Positions 18,201-26,995 of a DNA stretch of 64,000 bases are shown piece after piece; the stretch's first letter is position 1; each line of letters opens with the position of its first letter. The stretch covers positions 1,798,001-1,862,000 of the forward strand of contig NZ_CP028271.1 of NCBI RefSeq assembly GCF_009914055.1, read 5' to 3'. The position numbers and the translations under genes are program-made. The notes beneath the pieces were generated by a model. The model searched no databases. It saw only the letters and a program-made list of their open reading frames with translations, and was not told the origin of the DNA. This DNA is from Mixta intestinalis (GTDB lineage: Bacteria; Pseudomonadota; Gammaproteobacteria; Enterobacterales; Enterobacteriaceae).

Positions 18201-19235
18201 GCCAAAGGGCTGACGGTGTTTCAGGCTGCGCAGGAGAATGTGCAGGATCGTAAGGAGTGGACGCAGGGCACCTTTATCATGCCGACGCTGATTGAGCTGA
18301 ACAGCATCGACGAGCTGGATAAAGAGATTTTCGGCCCGGTGCTGCACGTGGTGCGCTTTACGCGCAGCGAGCTGCCGCAGCTGGTAGAACAGATTAACGC
18401 TGCCGGTTATGGCCTGACGCTTGGCGTGCATACCCGCATCGATGAAACCATCACCCAGGTAACGCAGCGCGCCAAAGTTGGCAACCTTTACGTCAACCGC
18501 AATATGGTGGGCGCGGTAGTCGGCGTCCAGCCGTTTGGCGGTGAAGGGCTGTCGGGCACCGGCCCGAAAGCGGGCGGCCCGCTCTACCTTTATCGCCTGC
18601 TCTCCTGGCGTCCGGAAAACGCGTTGCAGGTGACGCTGGATCGCCACGACGCCGAGCGCACGCTGGACGCCACGCTGCGCCCTGCGCTGCTTGAAGCGCA
18701 TCGGGCATTAAGCGCATGGGCTAAAGCGAAGCCGGAACTGGCGGCGCTCTGCCAGCGCTATGAGCAACTGGCGCAGGGCGGCACGGTGCGTCTGCTGCCC
18801 GGCCCTACCGGTGAGCGCAATACCTATACGCTACTGCCGCGCGAGCGCGTACTCTGCCTGGCGGATAACGAAGAGGATGCGCTGATTCAGCTGGCGGCAG
18901 TAACCAGCGTCGGCAGCCGCGCACTGTGGCAAGATGATGAGCTGCACCGCAAACTGGCGCAGTCGCTGCCGGAAGCGGTACGAGCGCGTATCGATTTTGC
19001 GCGTGAGCCGCTGGCGCAGGAACAGGCTTTCGACGCGGTAATCTATCACGGCGATGCCGATCGGCTACGTCTGCTGTGTCAGCAGGTAGCGGCGCGTGAT
19101 GGCGCGATTGTTTCGGTACAGGGCTTCGCCCGCGGCGAGACCAATGTGCTGCTGGAGCGTCTGCTGCTGGAGCGTGCGCTGAGCGTTAACACCGCGGCAG
19201 CAGGCGGCAATGCCAGTCTGATGACTATCGGTTAA
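15285..19235 (+). CDS. putA: Trifunctional proline utilisation protein PutA
   Basis: A 1316-residue protein converting proline to glutamate. Residues 1-47 form the ribbon-helix-helix DNA-binding domain (GTTTMGVKLDESTRDRI). The FAD proline dehydrogenase barrel covers roughly 85-610, ending with the RLLEN and NTSFVNRIAD blocks. The aldehyde dehydrogenase domain follows, with ISPWNFPLAIF, Glu in IAETGG and Cys in SAGQRCSALR. A C-terminal tail closes the substrate tunnel. Length and sequence match E. coli PutA (1320 residues). AAGGAG lies upstream of the start. When proline is scarce it represses putA and putP; when reduced it moves to the membrane. Confidence 0.97.
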   Translation: MGTTTMGVKLDESTRDRIKLAAQQIDRTPHWLIKQAIFNYLQQLEQGAEPAEFPLQNAANEGDEPLTDEPHQPFLDFAEHILPQTVARAAITSAWRRPETEAVPMLLEQARLPTALAEKTHRLAWTLADKLRHQKGATGRAGMVQSLLQEFSLSSQEGVALMCLAEALLRIPDKPTRDALIRDKISNGNWQSHLGRSPSMFVNAATWGLLFTGRLVSTHNEANLSRSLNRIIGKSGEPLIRKGVDMAMRLMGEQFVTGETIAEALANARKLEEKGFRYSYDMLGEAALTASDAKAYLVSYQQAIHAIGKASNGRGIYEGPGISIKLSALHPRYSRAQYQRVMDELYPVLKSLTLLARSYDIGINIDAEEADRLELSLDLLEKLCFEPELEGWNGIGFVIQAYQKRCPFVIDSLIDLAQRSRRRLMIRLVKGAYWDSEIKRAQMEGLEGYPVYTRKVYTDISYLACARKLLAVPNLIYPQFATHNAHSLAAIYHMAGNNYYPGQYEFQCLHGMGEPLYEQVVGKTADGKLNRPCRIYAPVGTHETLLAYLVRRLLENGANTSFVNRIADNTLPLDELVADPVQQVERLAASEGTIGLPHPKIPLPRDLYGNARPNSAGLDLANEHRLASLSSALLSSAAQPWRAEPMIDGELGSGETRPVINPADPTDIVGEVRETSEQEVAQALTASVNAGPIWFATPPQERAAILERAAQLMEGEMQTLIGILVREAGKTFNNAIAEVREAVDFLYYYAALVHSDFDNETHRPLGPVVCISPWNFPLAIFTGQIAAALAAGNSVLAKPAEQTPLIAAQAVRILHEAGVPAGVIQLLPGLGETVGAQLTSDERVRGVMFTGSTAVATLLQRNIAGRLDPQGRPTPLIAETGGLNAMIVDSSALTEQVVLDIVSSAWDSAGQRCSALRLLCIQEDVADHTLTMLRGAMMECRMGNPERLSTDIGPVIDAEAKENIERHIQAMRAKGLTVFQAAQENVQDRKEWTQGTFIMPTLIELNSIDELDKEIFGPVLHVVRFTRSELPQLVEQINAAGYGLTLGVHTRIDETITQVTQRAKVGNLYVNRNMVGAVVGVQPFGGEGLSGTGPKAGGPLYLYRLLSWRPENALQVTLDRHDAERTLDATLRPALLEAHRALSAWAKAKPELAALCQRYEQLAQGGTVRLLPGPTGERNTYTLLPRERVLCLADNEEDALIQLAAVTSVGSRALWQDDELHRKLAQSLPEAVRARIDFAREPLAQEQAFDAVIYHGDADRLRLLCQQVAARDGAIVSVQGFARGETNVLLERLLLERALSVNTAAAGGNASLMTIG

Positions 19236-19272
19236 CACACCGGCAGAAAGCCATCTCGTTATTAATGATCGG

Positions 19273-19301
19273 GCCACCTTCAGGGTTGAAGGTGGCTTTT
19301 T
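19273..19301 (+). terminator. Rho-independent terminator of putA
   Basis: A 10-bp perfect stem (GCCACCTTCA/TGAAGGTGGC) with a four-base loop is followed by five T residues, 37 bases after the putA stop codon. Confidence 0.92.
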
Positions 19302-19340
19302 ACTTTCCAAGGCTATAGCGAACAAGGCGGTAAACCGCCC

Positions 19341-20927
19341 TTATTCCGACGCGGCTGCTTCCCCTTTACGCGCCATGGAAATGGAATAGATGCCCCAGGG
19401 ATCCATGCGCTGTTTTATTTTGGTAAAACCGGCCTGACGAATCAGGTAATCCAGCTCCTGCTGGGTACGGCGTCTCAGCACCCACAGTTTCCCGTCCCGG
19501 TTGCGGGTCATGACGCGCGCCATATATTCATGTCTGGGATGCCAGGGAATGCCGGTATACACCAGTATCCCGCCCGGCTCCAGCGCGTCATAAACGCCCT
19601 TCATTGAATTCAGTACCATCGCGTTATCATCAAACAGCTCATAAAAACCTGAGGCGACCGCCAGCGTTCGATCGCGCGGCAGCGTGGCTAACGCGTCAGG
19701 CGCAAAGGCATCCCCTTTTTCATAGGTTATTTTGTGGCCTAACGATTTTTCTGCGATCAGCTGATTCACAAACTCAACGTTACGGCTGTCGTAATCGCGC
19801 ATTAAAACGTGATCGATACGCGCCATTAAGCTGTCGCTCAGTTCAAAAATATAGCGTCCGTGTCCGGCGGCTACGTCCAGCAAATTAATTTTTTTCCCCG
19901 CGTCGGCCAAAAGCTCTATCGCCGTAGTGATATGCTCATGCACCCATTTTTTCCTGGCTCTGGCGCCCTGCCAGGGCACGCTGTTCAGGTAGGCACGATC
20001 GATACGCTGTGCCAGCCAGCTACCGCCGCTCGGCTGATTCTCATAGATATAATCAAGCATCGCCCCGGAATCGAACCCCTGACGCAGGCCGATTTTAATC
20101 CCGGTGGAGAACTGCCCAGCAATAAGCAACGCCGCTTTGTTCAGCTGCCAGTAGCAACGCCGCAGAAGATGGCTTTCCGGCTGCATCAGCTTGTAATTTT
20201 CCTGCCAGGTATAACCCGTGCTGTCCGCCTGTAATAAAAATGAATAGTCCCGATCCTCCGCTCTGACGGTGCCATGAAAATTAATAATCTCCTGAGTAAA
20301 CAGGTGGCTCACCCCGGAGGCATTGCTATTGATAACCACCTGCTTCTTTTTTAAACTTCCCAGCCGCTTGTAAAATGCGCTATCGGCGGCGTTCGGTTGT
20401 TTGGATATCACCAGCAGGGTCGGCGTGTAGATAGCGGCTGAATCCGTGCGGAATTTTTTTAGCGTATAGTCATCAATTTCTTTGCCGGGGCTGGTGCGAT
20501 AAAGCCTGTCTGCTTCTGACAGCGCTGGCGTTGGACAGAACAGGATTAGGCTTTTAATTTGCGGCGCGTAGTCGTGTACCCAGGCGGCAAGCCGCAGCGC
20601 CATTGCGTCACAGGAAATAAAGGTCAAGGCGTTAAGATAATCAGGCGATCGGCCAACCAGTTCTTCATAGCAGGCGTTAATAATCGTTGCGGTGCGGTTT
20701 TCAATGTCCTGCGATGAAGGATGGTGCTGCGACAGGTTTAAGCTGTAAACCTGCATGCCCTGATTAATTAAATTCACCGTAATTTCATCGACAAAATCTT
20801 TGTTGTTGTCTTCATGAACAAAAACAACTGTTTCCCCGTTGAATGAGCTCGCTGGCGCGTAGTGGTTTATTGCGATGGTCTCACCGCTATCCAGCCTGAG
20901 ATGATAAAGTTCCATGTTACCGTCCAT
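19341..20927 (-). CDS. YnbC-like alpha/beta hydrolase-methyltransferase fusion
   Basis: A 528-residue two-domain protein. Residues to about 290 resemble an alpha/beta hydrolase, but the expected nucleophile elbow GxSxG is replaced by SCDAM, so it may be inactive or use a different nucleophile. The C-terminal half closely follows the methyltransferase half of E. coli YnbC: LLDVAAGHGRYIFEL (SAM site), LMRDYDSRNVE, ASGFYELFDDN and GGILVYTGIPWHP. The start at 20927 has AGG seven bases upstream; another ATG is at 20957. It is the last gene of the ACP/ketosynthase cluster and may release or methylate the product. Confidence 0.78.
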   Translation of the reverse strand: MDGNMELYHLRLDSGETIAINHYAPASSFNGETVVFVHEDNNKDFVDEITVNLINQGMQVYSLNLSQHHPSSQDIENRTATIINACYEELVGRSPDYLNALTFISCDAMALRLAAWVHDYAPQIKSLILFCPTPALSEADRLYRTSPGKEIDDYTLKKFRTDSAAIYTPTLLVISKQPNAADSAFYKRLGSLKKKQVVINSNASGVSHLFTQEIINFHGTVRAEDRDYSFLLQADSTGYTWQENYKLMQPESHLLRRCYWQLNKAALLIAGQFSTGIKIGLRQGFDSGAMLDYIYENQPSGGSWLAQRIDRAYLNSVPWQGARARKKWVHEHITTAIELLADAGKKINLLDVAAGHGRYIFELSDSLMARIDHVLMRDYDSRNVEFVNQLIAEKSLGHKITYEKGDAFAPDALATLPRDRTLAVASGFYELFDDNAMVLNSMKGVYDALEPGGILVYTGIPWHPRHEYMARVMTRNRDGKLWVLRRRTQQELDYLIRQAGFTKIKQRMDPWGIYSISMARKGEAAASE

Positions 20928-21058
20928 GATCCGACCTATCCTTAAGCGGGCAGCCATTTACCAGGCACCGTCGGCGAGTGATAGCAGGCCGCCCTCAGTT
21001 CCCGCTGCGCCGGTGGCGCATTAGGGTATACAGCAGAAAATTTTTAGCGGGCGTTGCG

Positions 21059-21985
21059 TTACGCTACCTGACGCCGTTTAATTTCCTCATGGATTTTAGC
21101 GCGGAGCAACGGCTCCCATTCGCTATCCCATTTCTCAACGAAATAATGAATTCTGCTGTTTATTTGCGGATCGTTGGCATTAAAGCCGACGGCAACCATA
21201 CGGTTTTTCGCGGGCAGCCTGAACGCGATTTGCCGCACGGAAACCTCTGCACCTAACTCTCTGGCGACAAATAGCGTGGCGTTAATAATCCGTCGCGTCA
21301 GTATGTCGGCGTTATTGAGATAATTATCCACCTCTTTCTGCGTCCACAGTTTTTCACCATAAATTGTCTCATAGGTTTCAATGGAAACATGACAGTGTTC
21401 CATCTCTTCAGCGTAGTGATAGCCAAACAGATAAAGCACGCCGAGGTTCTGTGACTGATTGATAATATGAGTGATTTTTCCCTTATCAAACAGGTTTTCA
21501 AAGAATGAAAACGCCGCCATACAGACTTCCGTTTCAAAGATGGCGATGCTTTTTAACGCCTCACGAAAATGCGGGCTGTCGAGCGTCATGCCTTTCGCAG
21601 CATCTTCTTCAATACCCGCAATAATCGGCTCCACAAACTCTTTATAAGTGGGATACATAAAGTCATAGACGCGGGGATGGTATTTCTCTCTGGCGGGAGG
21701 AAGATACTTTTTGGTCATAAACAAATTAAGCATCTTATGTGCCGCCGCGTGTCTTCGCTCCTGGGAGATAAACGTATGGAAACGGTCATCCTCAAAAGCG
21801 GTATTTTTAACGAAGCGATCGTAATACTTGCTTATCGCATCGCCATAAAACTCAAAAAATTCCAGCAAATAGGAGGTGCCCAGGCCAACCAGCGAAAAAA
21901 CAGCATCAGGAGACCAGTGATAGTTAAACTGCCCGTTGAGATCCATTACCTCAAAGACTTCTTTCGGTACCATTCTGAGCTTCAT
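21059..21985 (-). CDS. Ferritin-like metal-dependent hydrolase (PF10118 type)
   Basis: A 308-residue, largely helical protein resembling the predicted metal-dependent hydrolase family PF10118, related to ferritin-like di-iron proteins. Candidate metal ligands are spread over helices: ISQERRHAAAH, IFETEVCMAAF and YHYAEEMEHCH. The start at 21985 follows AGGA and is 13 bases after the ketoreductase stop; an upstream in-frame ATG would overlap that gene. The family has no settled reaction. Within an ACP/ketosynthase cluster a di-iron oxidation of the acyl chain is conceivable, but unproven. Confidence 0.72.
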   Translation of the reverse strand: MKLRMVPKEVFEVMDLNGQFNYHWSPDAVFSLVGLGTSYLLEFFEFYGDAISKYYDRFVKNTAFEDDRFHTFISQERRHAAAHKMLNLFMTKKYLPPAREKYHPRVYDFMYPTYKEFVEPIIAGIEEDAAKGMTLDSPHFREALKSIAIFETEVCMAAFSFFENLFDKGKITHIINQSQNLGVLYLFGYHYAEEMEHCHVSIETYETIYGEKLWTQKEVDNYLNNADILTRRIINATLFVARELGAEVSVRQIAFRLPAKNRMVAVGFNANDPQINSRIHYFVEKWDSEWEPLLRAKIHEEIKRRQVA

Positions 21986-21998
21986 TATTTCATCCTGT

Positions 21999-22739
21999 TT
22001 AAACAGAGAGACCGCCATCAATTACCAGCGTTTGTCCGGTAATATGTTCACCGCCGGGGCCAAGTAAGAAAGAAACCATGCTGGCTACGTCAGCCGGTTG
22101 ACCAAATTTCTTTAACGCCGTCTGGCCGGTTAGCGCCTTACGCTTTTTATCCGGTAGCGCGGTCAACATATCGGTTTCAATCGGGCCTGGTGCGATACAG
22201 TTCACGCGGATCTGAAACAGCCCTACTTCTCTGGCTAAGCTTCTTGTCAGCCCCGCCTGGGCGGCTTTGGTCGCTGAATAGACGCTTTGCCCGGCGTTGC
22301 CTCGTAGTCCGGCCACCGAGCCGATATTAATAATCGCGCCCTGACAGGCCTGAATCATGGCGGGTAGCAGGTTACGGATGGTGTAGAACACCGAGTTAAT
22401 ATTGATATCCATTACCTCCTGCCACTCGCTAACCTCGGTATTGATCAGCAGTTTGTCCTTGCTGATACCGGCGTTATTCACGATGCCAAAAGGTGCGCCA
22501 AATGCCTGCAATAACCGCTCACAAAGGTCTTTTACCGCCGCGTGATCTCTGACATCGCAGCAATAGCAGCGGCAGGAGAGCCCCTTGTTATTAAGCGCCT
22601 GCACCAGCTGCTCGGCCTTCTCCTGATTAGTGTGCCAGGTGAAGATAACGCTGTAGCCTTCTTCAGCCAGCCGTCTGACTATCTCAGCGCCGATGCCACG
22701 GCTGCCCGCCGTCACAAAAATCCATTTTTTGTTTGTCAT
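21999..22739 (-). CDS. FabG-like ketoacyl-ACP reductase (SDR)
   Basis: A 246-residue short-chain dehydrogenase. The nucleotide-binding TAGSRGIG lies at residues 10-17 (TGxxxGIG pattern with Ala second) and the NNAG motif at 88-91. The catalytic residues are Ser141, Tyr154 and Lys158 (YSATK). C-terminal INCIAPGPIETDM and GQTLVIDGGLSV match FabG closely. It presumably reduces the beta-keto group made by the adjacent ketosynthase, using NADPH. It starts five bases after the dehydratase stop. Confidence 0.88.
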   Translation of the reverse strand: MTNKKWIFVTAGSRGIGAEIVRRLAEEGYSVIFTWHTNQEKAEQLVQALNNKGLSCRCYCCDVRDHAAVKDLCERLLQAFGAPFGIVNNAGISKDKLLINTEVSEWQEVMDININSVFYTIRNLLPAMIQACQGAIINIGSVAGLRGNAGQSVYSATKAAQAGLTRSLAREVGLFQIRVNCIAPGPIETDMLTALPDKKRKALTGQTALKKFGQPADVASMVSFLLGPGGEHITGQTLVIDGGLSV

Positions 22740-22743
22740 GACT

Positions 22744-23529
22744 TTACCGTTTGTTGATTGCCCGGTTTTGTGCCTCGAAAGCCCTGGTAATACTGCCCAT
22801 TGATGCCTGGTACAGTAGCTTGTCCCGACGATAAATCTGGTAGTTAAGCAGGCTGTAAACCGAATAGTCCTCTTTCAGAACGTCCTGATCCTCATAATAA
22901 AAGGTCAGATCGTCCAGATCCGCGCAGTCGTAGGTCAGGATATCTTCGGTAATCAAAATATCCTGATCGACCTGAAAGGTGACGACTTTGCTTTTGTCCG
23001 GTTCGAGGGTAATTTTTTGCGCCTTAGCGTAAAAAGGATCGCCGTTTTGATATTTAAAACAGACGCTGAAAAGCAAGGCATCCATAATCATCCAGCTATA
23101 TCCCACCTGCGGGTAGAGCGCCTGATAGAGCTGAATTTGCTTTTCCAGGAAGGGACGATCTATCGCAATGTTATGTTTAGCCTGTACGATATTCGTTTCG
23201 CCTTTTTCAGGGCTGGCGCGCCCGGTAATACAGCAGCAGCCATCAATATCGTGAACCTTCAGGTGATGTTCATCATTTTTCCTGGAGATTAAATAGACAA
23301 TTTCTTTATCCCGATAAACCGGCTCCTTCAGGTAAAACTTCATCCTGCTGGGGCCGCCGATATACTGGGTTAACGCATTTTTGGCGTCCTGCAACACCAG
23401 CATGCCCTGCACAATTACCCCGCTTAAGCCATTCTTTTTGGCGATCGCTTCATCAAAGTGGACTTTATTATGATCGCCTGAAAAGTAAGCCCACTCGCTT
23501 ATTTGATCCTGAGAAAAACTAGTCGTCAT
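22744..23529 (-). CDS. MaoC-like hydratase/dehydratase
   Basis: A 261-residue protein whose first 100 residues form a MaoC-type hot-dog domain with the active-site pattern FSGDHNKVHFDEA and then GVIVQGML. MaoC enzymes add or remove water across 2-enoyl thioesters, so dehydration of the beta-hydroxyacyl-ACP is the likely role. The remaining 160 residues may be a second, degenerate hot-dog fold. It overlaps the ketosynthase gene by 11 bases, indicating coupled translation. Confidence 0.8.
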   Translation of the reverse strand: MTTSFSQDQISEWAYFSGDHNKVHFDEAIAKKNGLSGVIVQGMLVLQDAKNALTQYIGGPSRMKFYLKEPVYRDKEIVYLISRKNDEHHLKVHDIDGCCCITGRASPEKGETNIVQAKHNIAIDRPFLEKQIQLYQALYPQVGYSWMIMDALLFSVCFKYQNGDPFYAKAQKITLEPDKSKVVTFQVDQDILITEDILTYDCADLDDLTFYYEDQDVLKEDYSVYSLLNYQIYRRDKLLYQASMGSITRAFEAQNRAINKR

Positions 23530-24769
23530 CGGAATGCCCTTTTATGACCAGGCAGCTGTTTGCTCCACCAAACCCATAATTTACGTTGATTACATGCTCT
23601 AACCGCTGGTTATAAAGGTGATGGTTAGGAACATAATTAAGATCGCACTGCGGATCGGGCGTGTGGTAGTTAATCGTGGCGGGCACTATCCTGTCCTGAA
23701 TGCTTTTTAGGCAGAACAGCGTTTCTATCGCCCCCGCAGCGGCAATAAGATGACCGGTATAGGATTTGGTGCTGCTCACCGGGATCTGCCAGATCGCCTC
23801 ACCGAATACCTGCTTCAGCACCTCGGTTTCGTTGGCATCGTTCATTGGTGTTGAAGTGCCGTGGGCGTTGATATAATCAATCCGATCGGGTGATAACCCG
23901 GCCTGCTTAAGCGCCTGCGTAATGGTGGTAATCCGGCCAGTAAGATCGGGCGCGGGCGCGGTAAGATTGACATAGGCGTCGCTATGGTTCGCATAGCCCA
24001 CGATCTCACCGAGAATAAGCGCATTTCTTTGAAGGGCGTGCTCGCGCGACTCCAGACAAATTACCGCGCCGCCCTCCGCCAGGATAAAGCCGCTGCGCTC
24101 CTTGCTGAAAGGACAACATGCCTTATGCGCATCTTCCTGCTCTTTGCTCAGCGCGCCCAGCACGTCGATCGACCACATTGGGAAAGGAGTCAGCGTGCTT
24201 TCCGCGCCGCCGGCCAGCATCATTTTCATTCTGCCGCTTTTAATCATTTCGTACGCCTCGCCAACGGCAATACTGCCCGTGGCGCAGGCGGCAACTGGCG
24301 TGCTCTGATAACCTTTCAGATTCCAGTTAATGGCGATCGCAGCGGTGGCAATACTTGGCATGGTATGAAAGCAGCTCTGGATAGAGGGTGTGCCTTCGTG
24401 CCAGGCGAAATAATTGGCCGCAGTGTTATCAAAACCGCCCCAGCCAGTGCCAACGATGGCACCGCATTCGATATCCGCGTAATAACCCTGCGGCGAGCCG
24501 CCTTCGCCGAAGGCCATTTCTACCGCTTCCTGAGCGGCGATCAGCGCCAGCTGGGCAAAACGCGGCGTGTTTTTCAGAATTCTTTTTGAAAATCGCCCGG
24601 TATCCAGCGGTTGATTTATCTTGCCAAAAAAACGGGCGTTAACATTTTTTGGCGGATCGCCCAGTTTCGCGTAGCCTAGCTGTTTATCTAAAATACCCTG
24701 CCAGATAGCCTGCGCATTATTTCCCAGCGCACAAATAGCGCCATAACCTGTGACAACCACTCTATTCAT
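23519..24769 (-). CDS. Beta-ketoacyl-ACP synthase (FabF/KAS II type)
   Basis: A 416-residue condensing enzyme with the complete Cys-His-His triad: Cys in VAACATGS (near residue 163), His in YINAHGTSTPMND, and His in TKSYTGHLIAAAG. The C-terminus NVNYGFGGANSCLVI is canonical. It is clearly a paralogue of housekeeping FabF and not FabF itself, because its neighbours are not fabD/fabG/acpP. It overlaps the ACP gene by four bases (ATGA). No chain-length-factor partner is present. The substrate chain cannot be read from sequence. Confidence 0.9.
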   Translation of the reverse strand: MNRVVVTGYGAICALGNNAQAIWQGILDKQLGYAKLGDPPKNVNARFFGKINQPLDTGRFSKRILKNTPRFAQLALIAAQEAVEMAFGEGGSPQGYYADIECGAIVGTGWGGFDNTAANYFAWHEGTPSIQSCFHTMPSIATAAIAINWNLKGYQSTPVAACATGSIAVGEAYEMIKSGRMKMMLAGGAESTLTPFPMWSIDVLGALSKEQEDAHKACCPFSKERSGFILAEGGAVICLESREHALQRNALILGEIVGYANHSDAYVNLTAPAPDLTGRITTITQALKQAGLSPDRIDYINAHGTSTPMNDANETEVLKQVFGEAIWQIPVSSTKSYTGHLIAAAGAIETLFCLKSIQDRIVPATINYHTPDPQCDLNYVPNHHLYNQRLEHVINVNYGFGGANSCLVIKGHSDDD

Positions 24770-25026
24770 GGGCGACCACTCACTGCGCAGTCGCCATATT
24801 TTTCCCTGAAGAACTGTAACAGATCGCCGTAGGTACGCGGCTGCACTTCCGTCAGCGCATTCAGATCGACGTCGATATTTAGCTCTCTTTTAATGTTGAC
24901 CTGAATAGAAAGGAAATCGAGGCTGGCAAGCCCGATATCCTCAATCAGCGTATCGCTGACCAGTTTATTAATATCAAAGTCGGTTAACTCATCGATCTGT
25001 TCTTTAATAATACGTTCGAAGCTCAT
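24766..25026 (-). CDS. Acyl carrier protein
   Basis: An 86-residue ACP. The phosphopantetheine attachment Ser is residue 35 in GLASLDFLSI, replacing the usual DSL with ASL. The start at 25026 follows AAGGAAAG; an ATG five codons earlier lacks spacing. It is the first gene of the cluster, so the operon promoter should lie in the AT-rich stretch upstream. It would carry the growing chain for the downstream ketosynthase, reductase and dehydratase. No phosphopantetheinyl transferase is encoded nearby. Confidence 0.88.
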   Translation of the reverse strand: MSFERIIKEQIDELTDFDINKLVSDTLIEDIGLASLDFLSIQVNIKRELNIDVDLNALTEVQPRTYGDLLQFFREKYGDCAVSGRP

Positions 25027-25921
25027 TATCTTTCCTTTCATTGCCAGTTAAATGGGGTAAAACCCATAATAAAAGTTATCTTCTGCCCGGTGCGGTAACA
25101 CCTTTTTTCGGCTGGTGGAAGATAGCGATAACGCCCTGAAATGCATGGAGATCAGAGCGAGATCTTCTTTTCGCGTCGTTGACGGCGCACGGATAGCACG
25201 TTGAATGGACAGATCGCCGGAACAGAAGCCACATTTGCCATGATTAACGCAGGCGCAGAATTATTGCATGAAAAATAATTCTGGTTTTAAGGAAATAAAA
25301 TACCGATAGCAGACGGGAATAATATCTTTTATTTTAACGGCCTTTCTTTTATCACTTGTCGGGAAAGGTTACGCGCGTTGTAAAGCATCCATGCCGCTGG
25401 TTTTTATTTCCATGTAGTTATTCTATTACCGATCAAACATCCTTGTTTAGTTCGCTATCCATATATATCAAAATATATTTAATTTTGATCGCCTGGCGGT
25501 TAACTGGAAAACCAATAAATAACTGGAAAGAAAAAATTTTCATGCCACTCTTGACGGGTGAATAAGTGTTGGTATACCTAAGAAGCGGCATTATATTAAT
25601 ATTGATAAAAAAGGAAATTGATAATGATAAATAAAACCATGCCTGTCTAATCGTTTTTTCTGTTTAATAATTAAATATTAATAGGCAAATACCTGATTTG
25701 AGCGCAATTGCTGAAAAATAGCCGGTCAAAAACGCAAGATAACGGGCATGAATACAGAGAATATAATTTATTGAATTTCTGGACATTAACTACCGCGTAT
25801 TGGATAACTGTTTTATTGTGTTGGAAGCATTTACTGTTTTAATCATTAACCGCCGTTTATTTGCTGAGGCGCAGGGTAATAATATTGCCGCGCCGAGGCG
25901 CGACAATATTGACCATTAGCA
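25027..25921. other. AT-rich gap upstream of the ACP operon
   Basis: About 0.9 kb without a credible gene and markedly more AT-rich than its surroundings, especially 25250-25850. A 69-codon plus-strand frame at 25356-25565 has no ribosome site or family features. Such AT-rich stretches in enterics often bind H-NS and mark acquired DNA; that is an inference. The ACP-operon promoter presumably lies in the part nearest 25027. Confidence 0.6.
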
Positions 25922-26995
25922 TCAGACGTCAAACTTCATACGCAGCAGGCGCGGATAGATAAACAGCGATTTCCCCAGCCCCTTATTCAGCAGCTTCCAG
26001 ACCGCAATAGAGCAAAGCGAACAGAGTACAACCATCGCGAACGGAAACGCAGTTGCCCACAGTAGCGAAAACAACGCGGAATTAAACAGGTGATGATCGA
26101 GCGCGAACAGAATGGCCGTCATGCCAAAATATTCGATAAAAATGCGATGCAGCACGTAAATTTGCAGCGTATTTTTACCGATCCAGTTCATCCACGCCAT
26201 GTTAAAGTGGGCATTCAGGGTACGGCACAGAGCAATACAGGCAAAAATAGTCAGGGTGCAGAGAAACAGGTTCTTTTCCATTCCCAGCAGCAGATGCACC
26301 ACCGCCAGCACACCCAGCCCCAGCCAAGGCAGAAAATTACTTTTGCGCCATTCGCTAAGAGCAATCACCTGCACGCTCCAGAAAGCGCCCATAATAAAAT
26401 AGATAAAATATTGCGACAGGCTTTCCGGGCCCCAGCCGGGAATAATTTTCTCTACCGCTGCATAATTCAGCAGCACCGCGACGATAATCAGCGGCAAACG
26501 CTGCTGGCGAAACAGCTTGGCGAACAGGAAAAACAGCCCCAGTGCATAGAGATACCAGGAGCTGCTCATCGCCATCAGCATCAGCGAAACAAACTCCTGC
26601 GGTGATTCAGCATAGGAGGCGTTAATATTGCTGGAGATGCGGTGATGCGTAATTTCTGAGGAAATGCCATAAATAGAGAACCACTGAATAACGCCCCAGA
26701 GGATATAGAGATAAAACAGGTTGGTTACCCGGCTGGTAAATACCGCCTGCCAGGGTTTTTCATTGATGGCACGCGCCGCCAGCATCCCGGAAACGAAAAA
26801 GAATGCGGGCATACGCAGCGGCGACAGTACGGTATTAAACGCCACCCAGAGATGAGCGGGCAAACTTCCTGCCGTCAGGTATTTTAACGTACCTTCAAAA
26901 CCCGGCAGCACGACGTGGTATAACACGACCAGCAGGATACATCCGCCCTTCAGCGTGTTCACCCACTGTATTTCTTCACTTTTTTTATTGTTCAT
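25922..26995 (-). CDS. YcfT-like membrane acyltransferase
   Basis: A 357-residue inner-membrane protein of the acyltransferase-3 family (OafA/OpgC type) with about ten hydrophobic segments. It has the N-terminal GGCILLVVLYHVV (conserved His) and LRMPAFFFVSG segments. Overall it resembles E. coli YcfT, also 357 residues. AGGAAA precedes the ATG. Such proteins move acyl groups onto exported sugars or lipids. It reads in the same direction as the ACP cluster 0.9 kb away, but the long gap argues against one operon. Confidence 0.8.
   Translation of the reverse strand: MNNKKSEEIQWVNTLKGGCILLVVLYHVVLPGFEGTLKYLTAGSLPAHLWVAFNTVLSPLRMPAFFFVSGMLAARAINEKPWQAVFTSRVTNLFYLYILWGVIQWFSIYGISSEITHHRISSNINASYAESPQEFVSLMLMAMSSSWYLYALGLFFLFAKLFRQQRLPLIIVAVLLNYAAVEKIIPGWGPESLSQYFIYFIMGAFWSVQVIALSEWRKSNFLPWLGLGVLAVVHLLLGMEKNLFLCTLTIFACIALCRTLNAHFNMAWMNWIGKNTLQIYVLHRIFIEYFGMTAILFALDHHLFNSALFSLLWATAFPFAMVVLCSLCSIAVWKLLNKGLGKSLFIYPRLLRMKFDV

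Noticed and set aside
25356..25565. 69-codon plus-strand frame in the AT-rich gap
   Set aside because: No ribosome site, no recognisable motif, and composition like the surrounding non-coding DNA.
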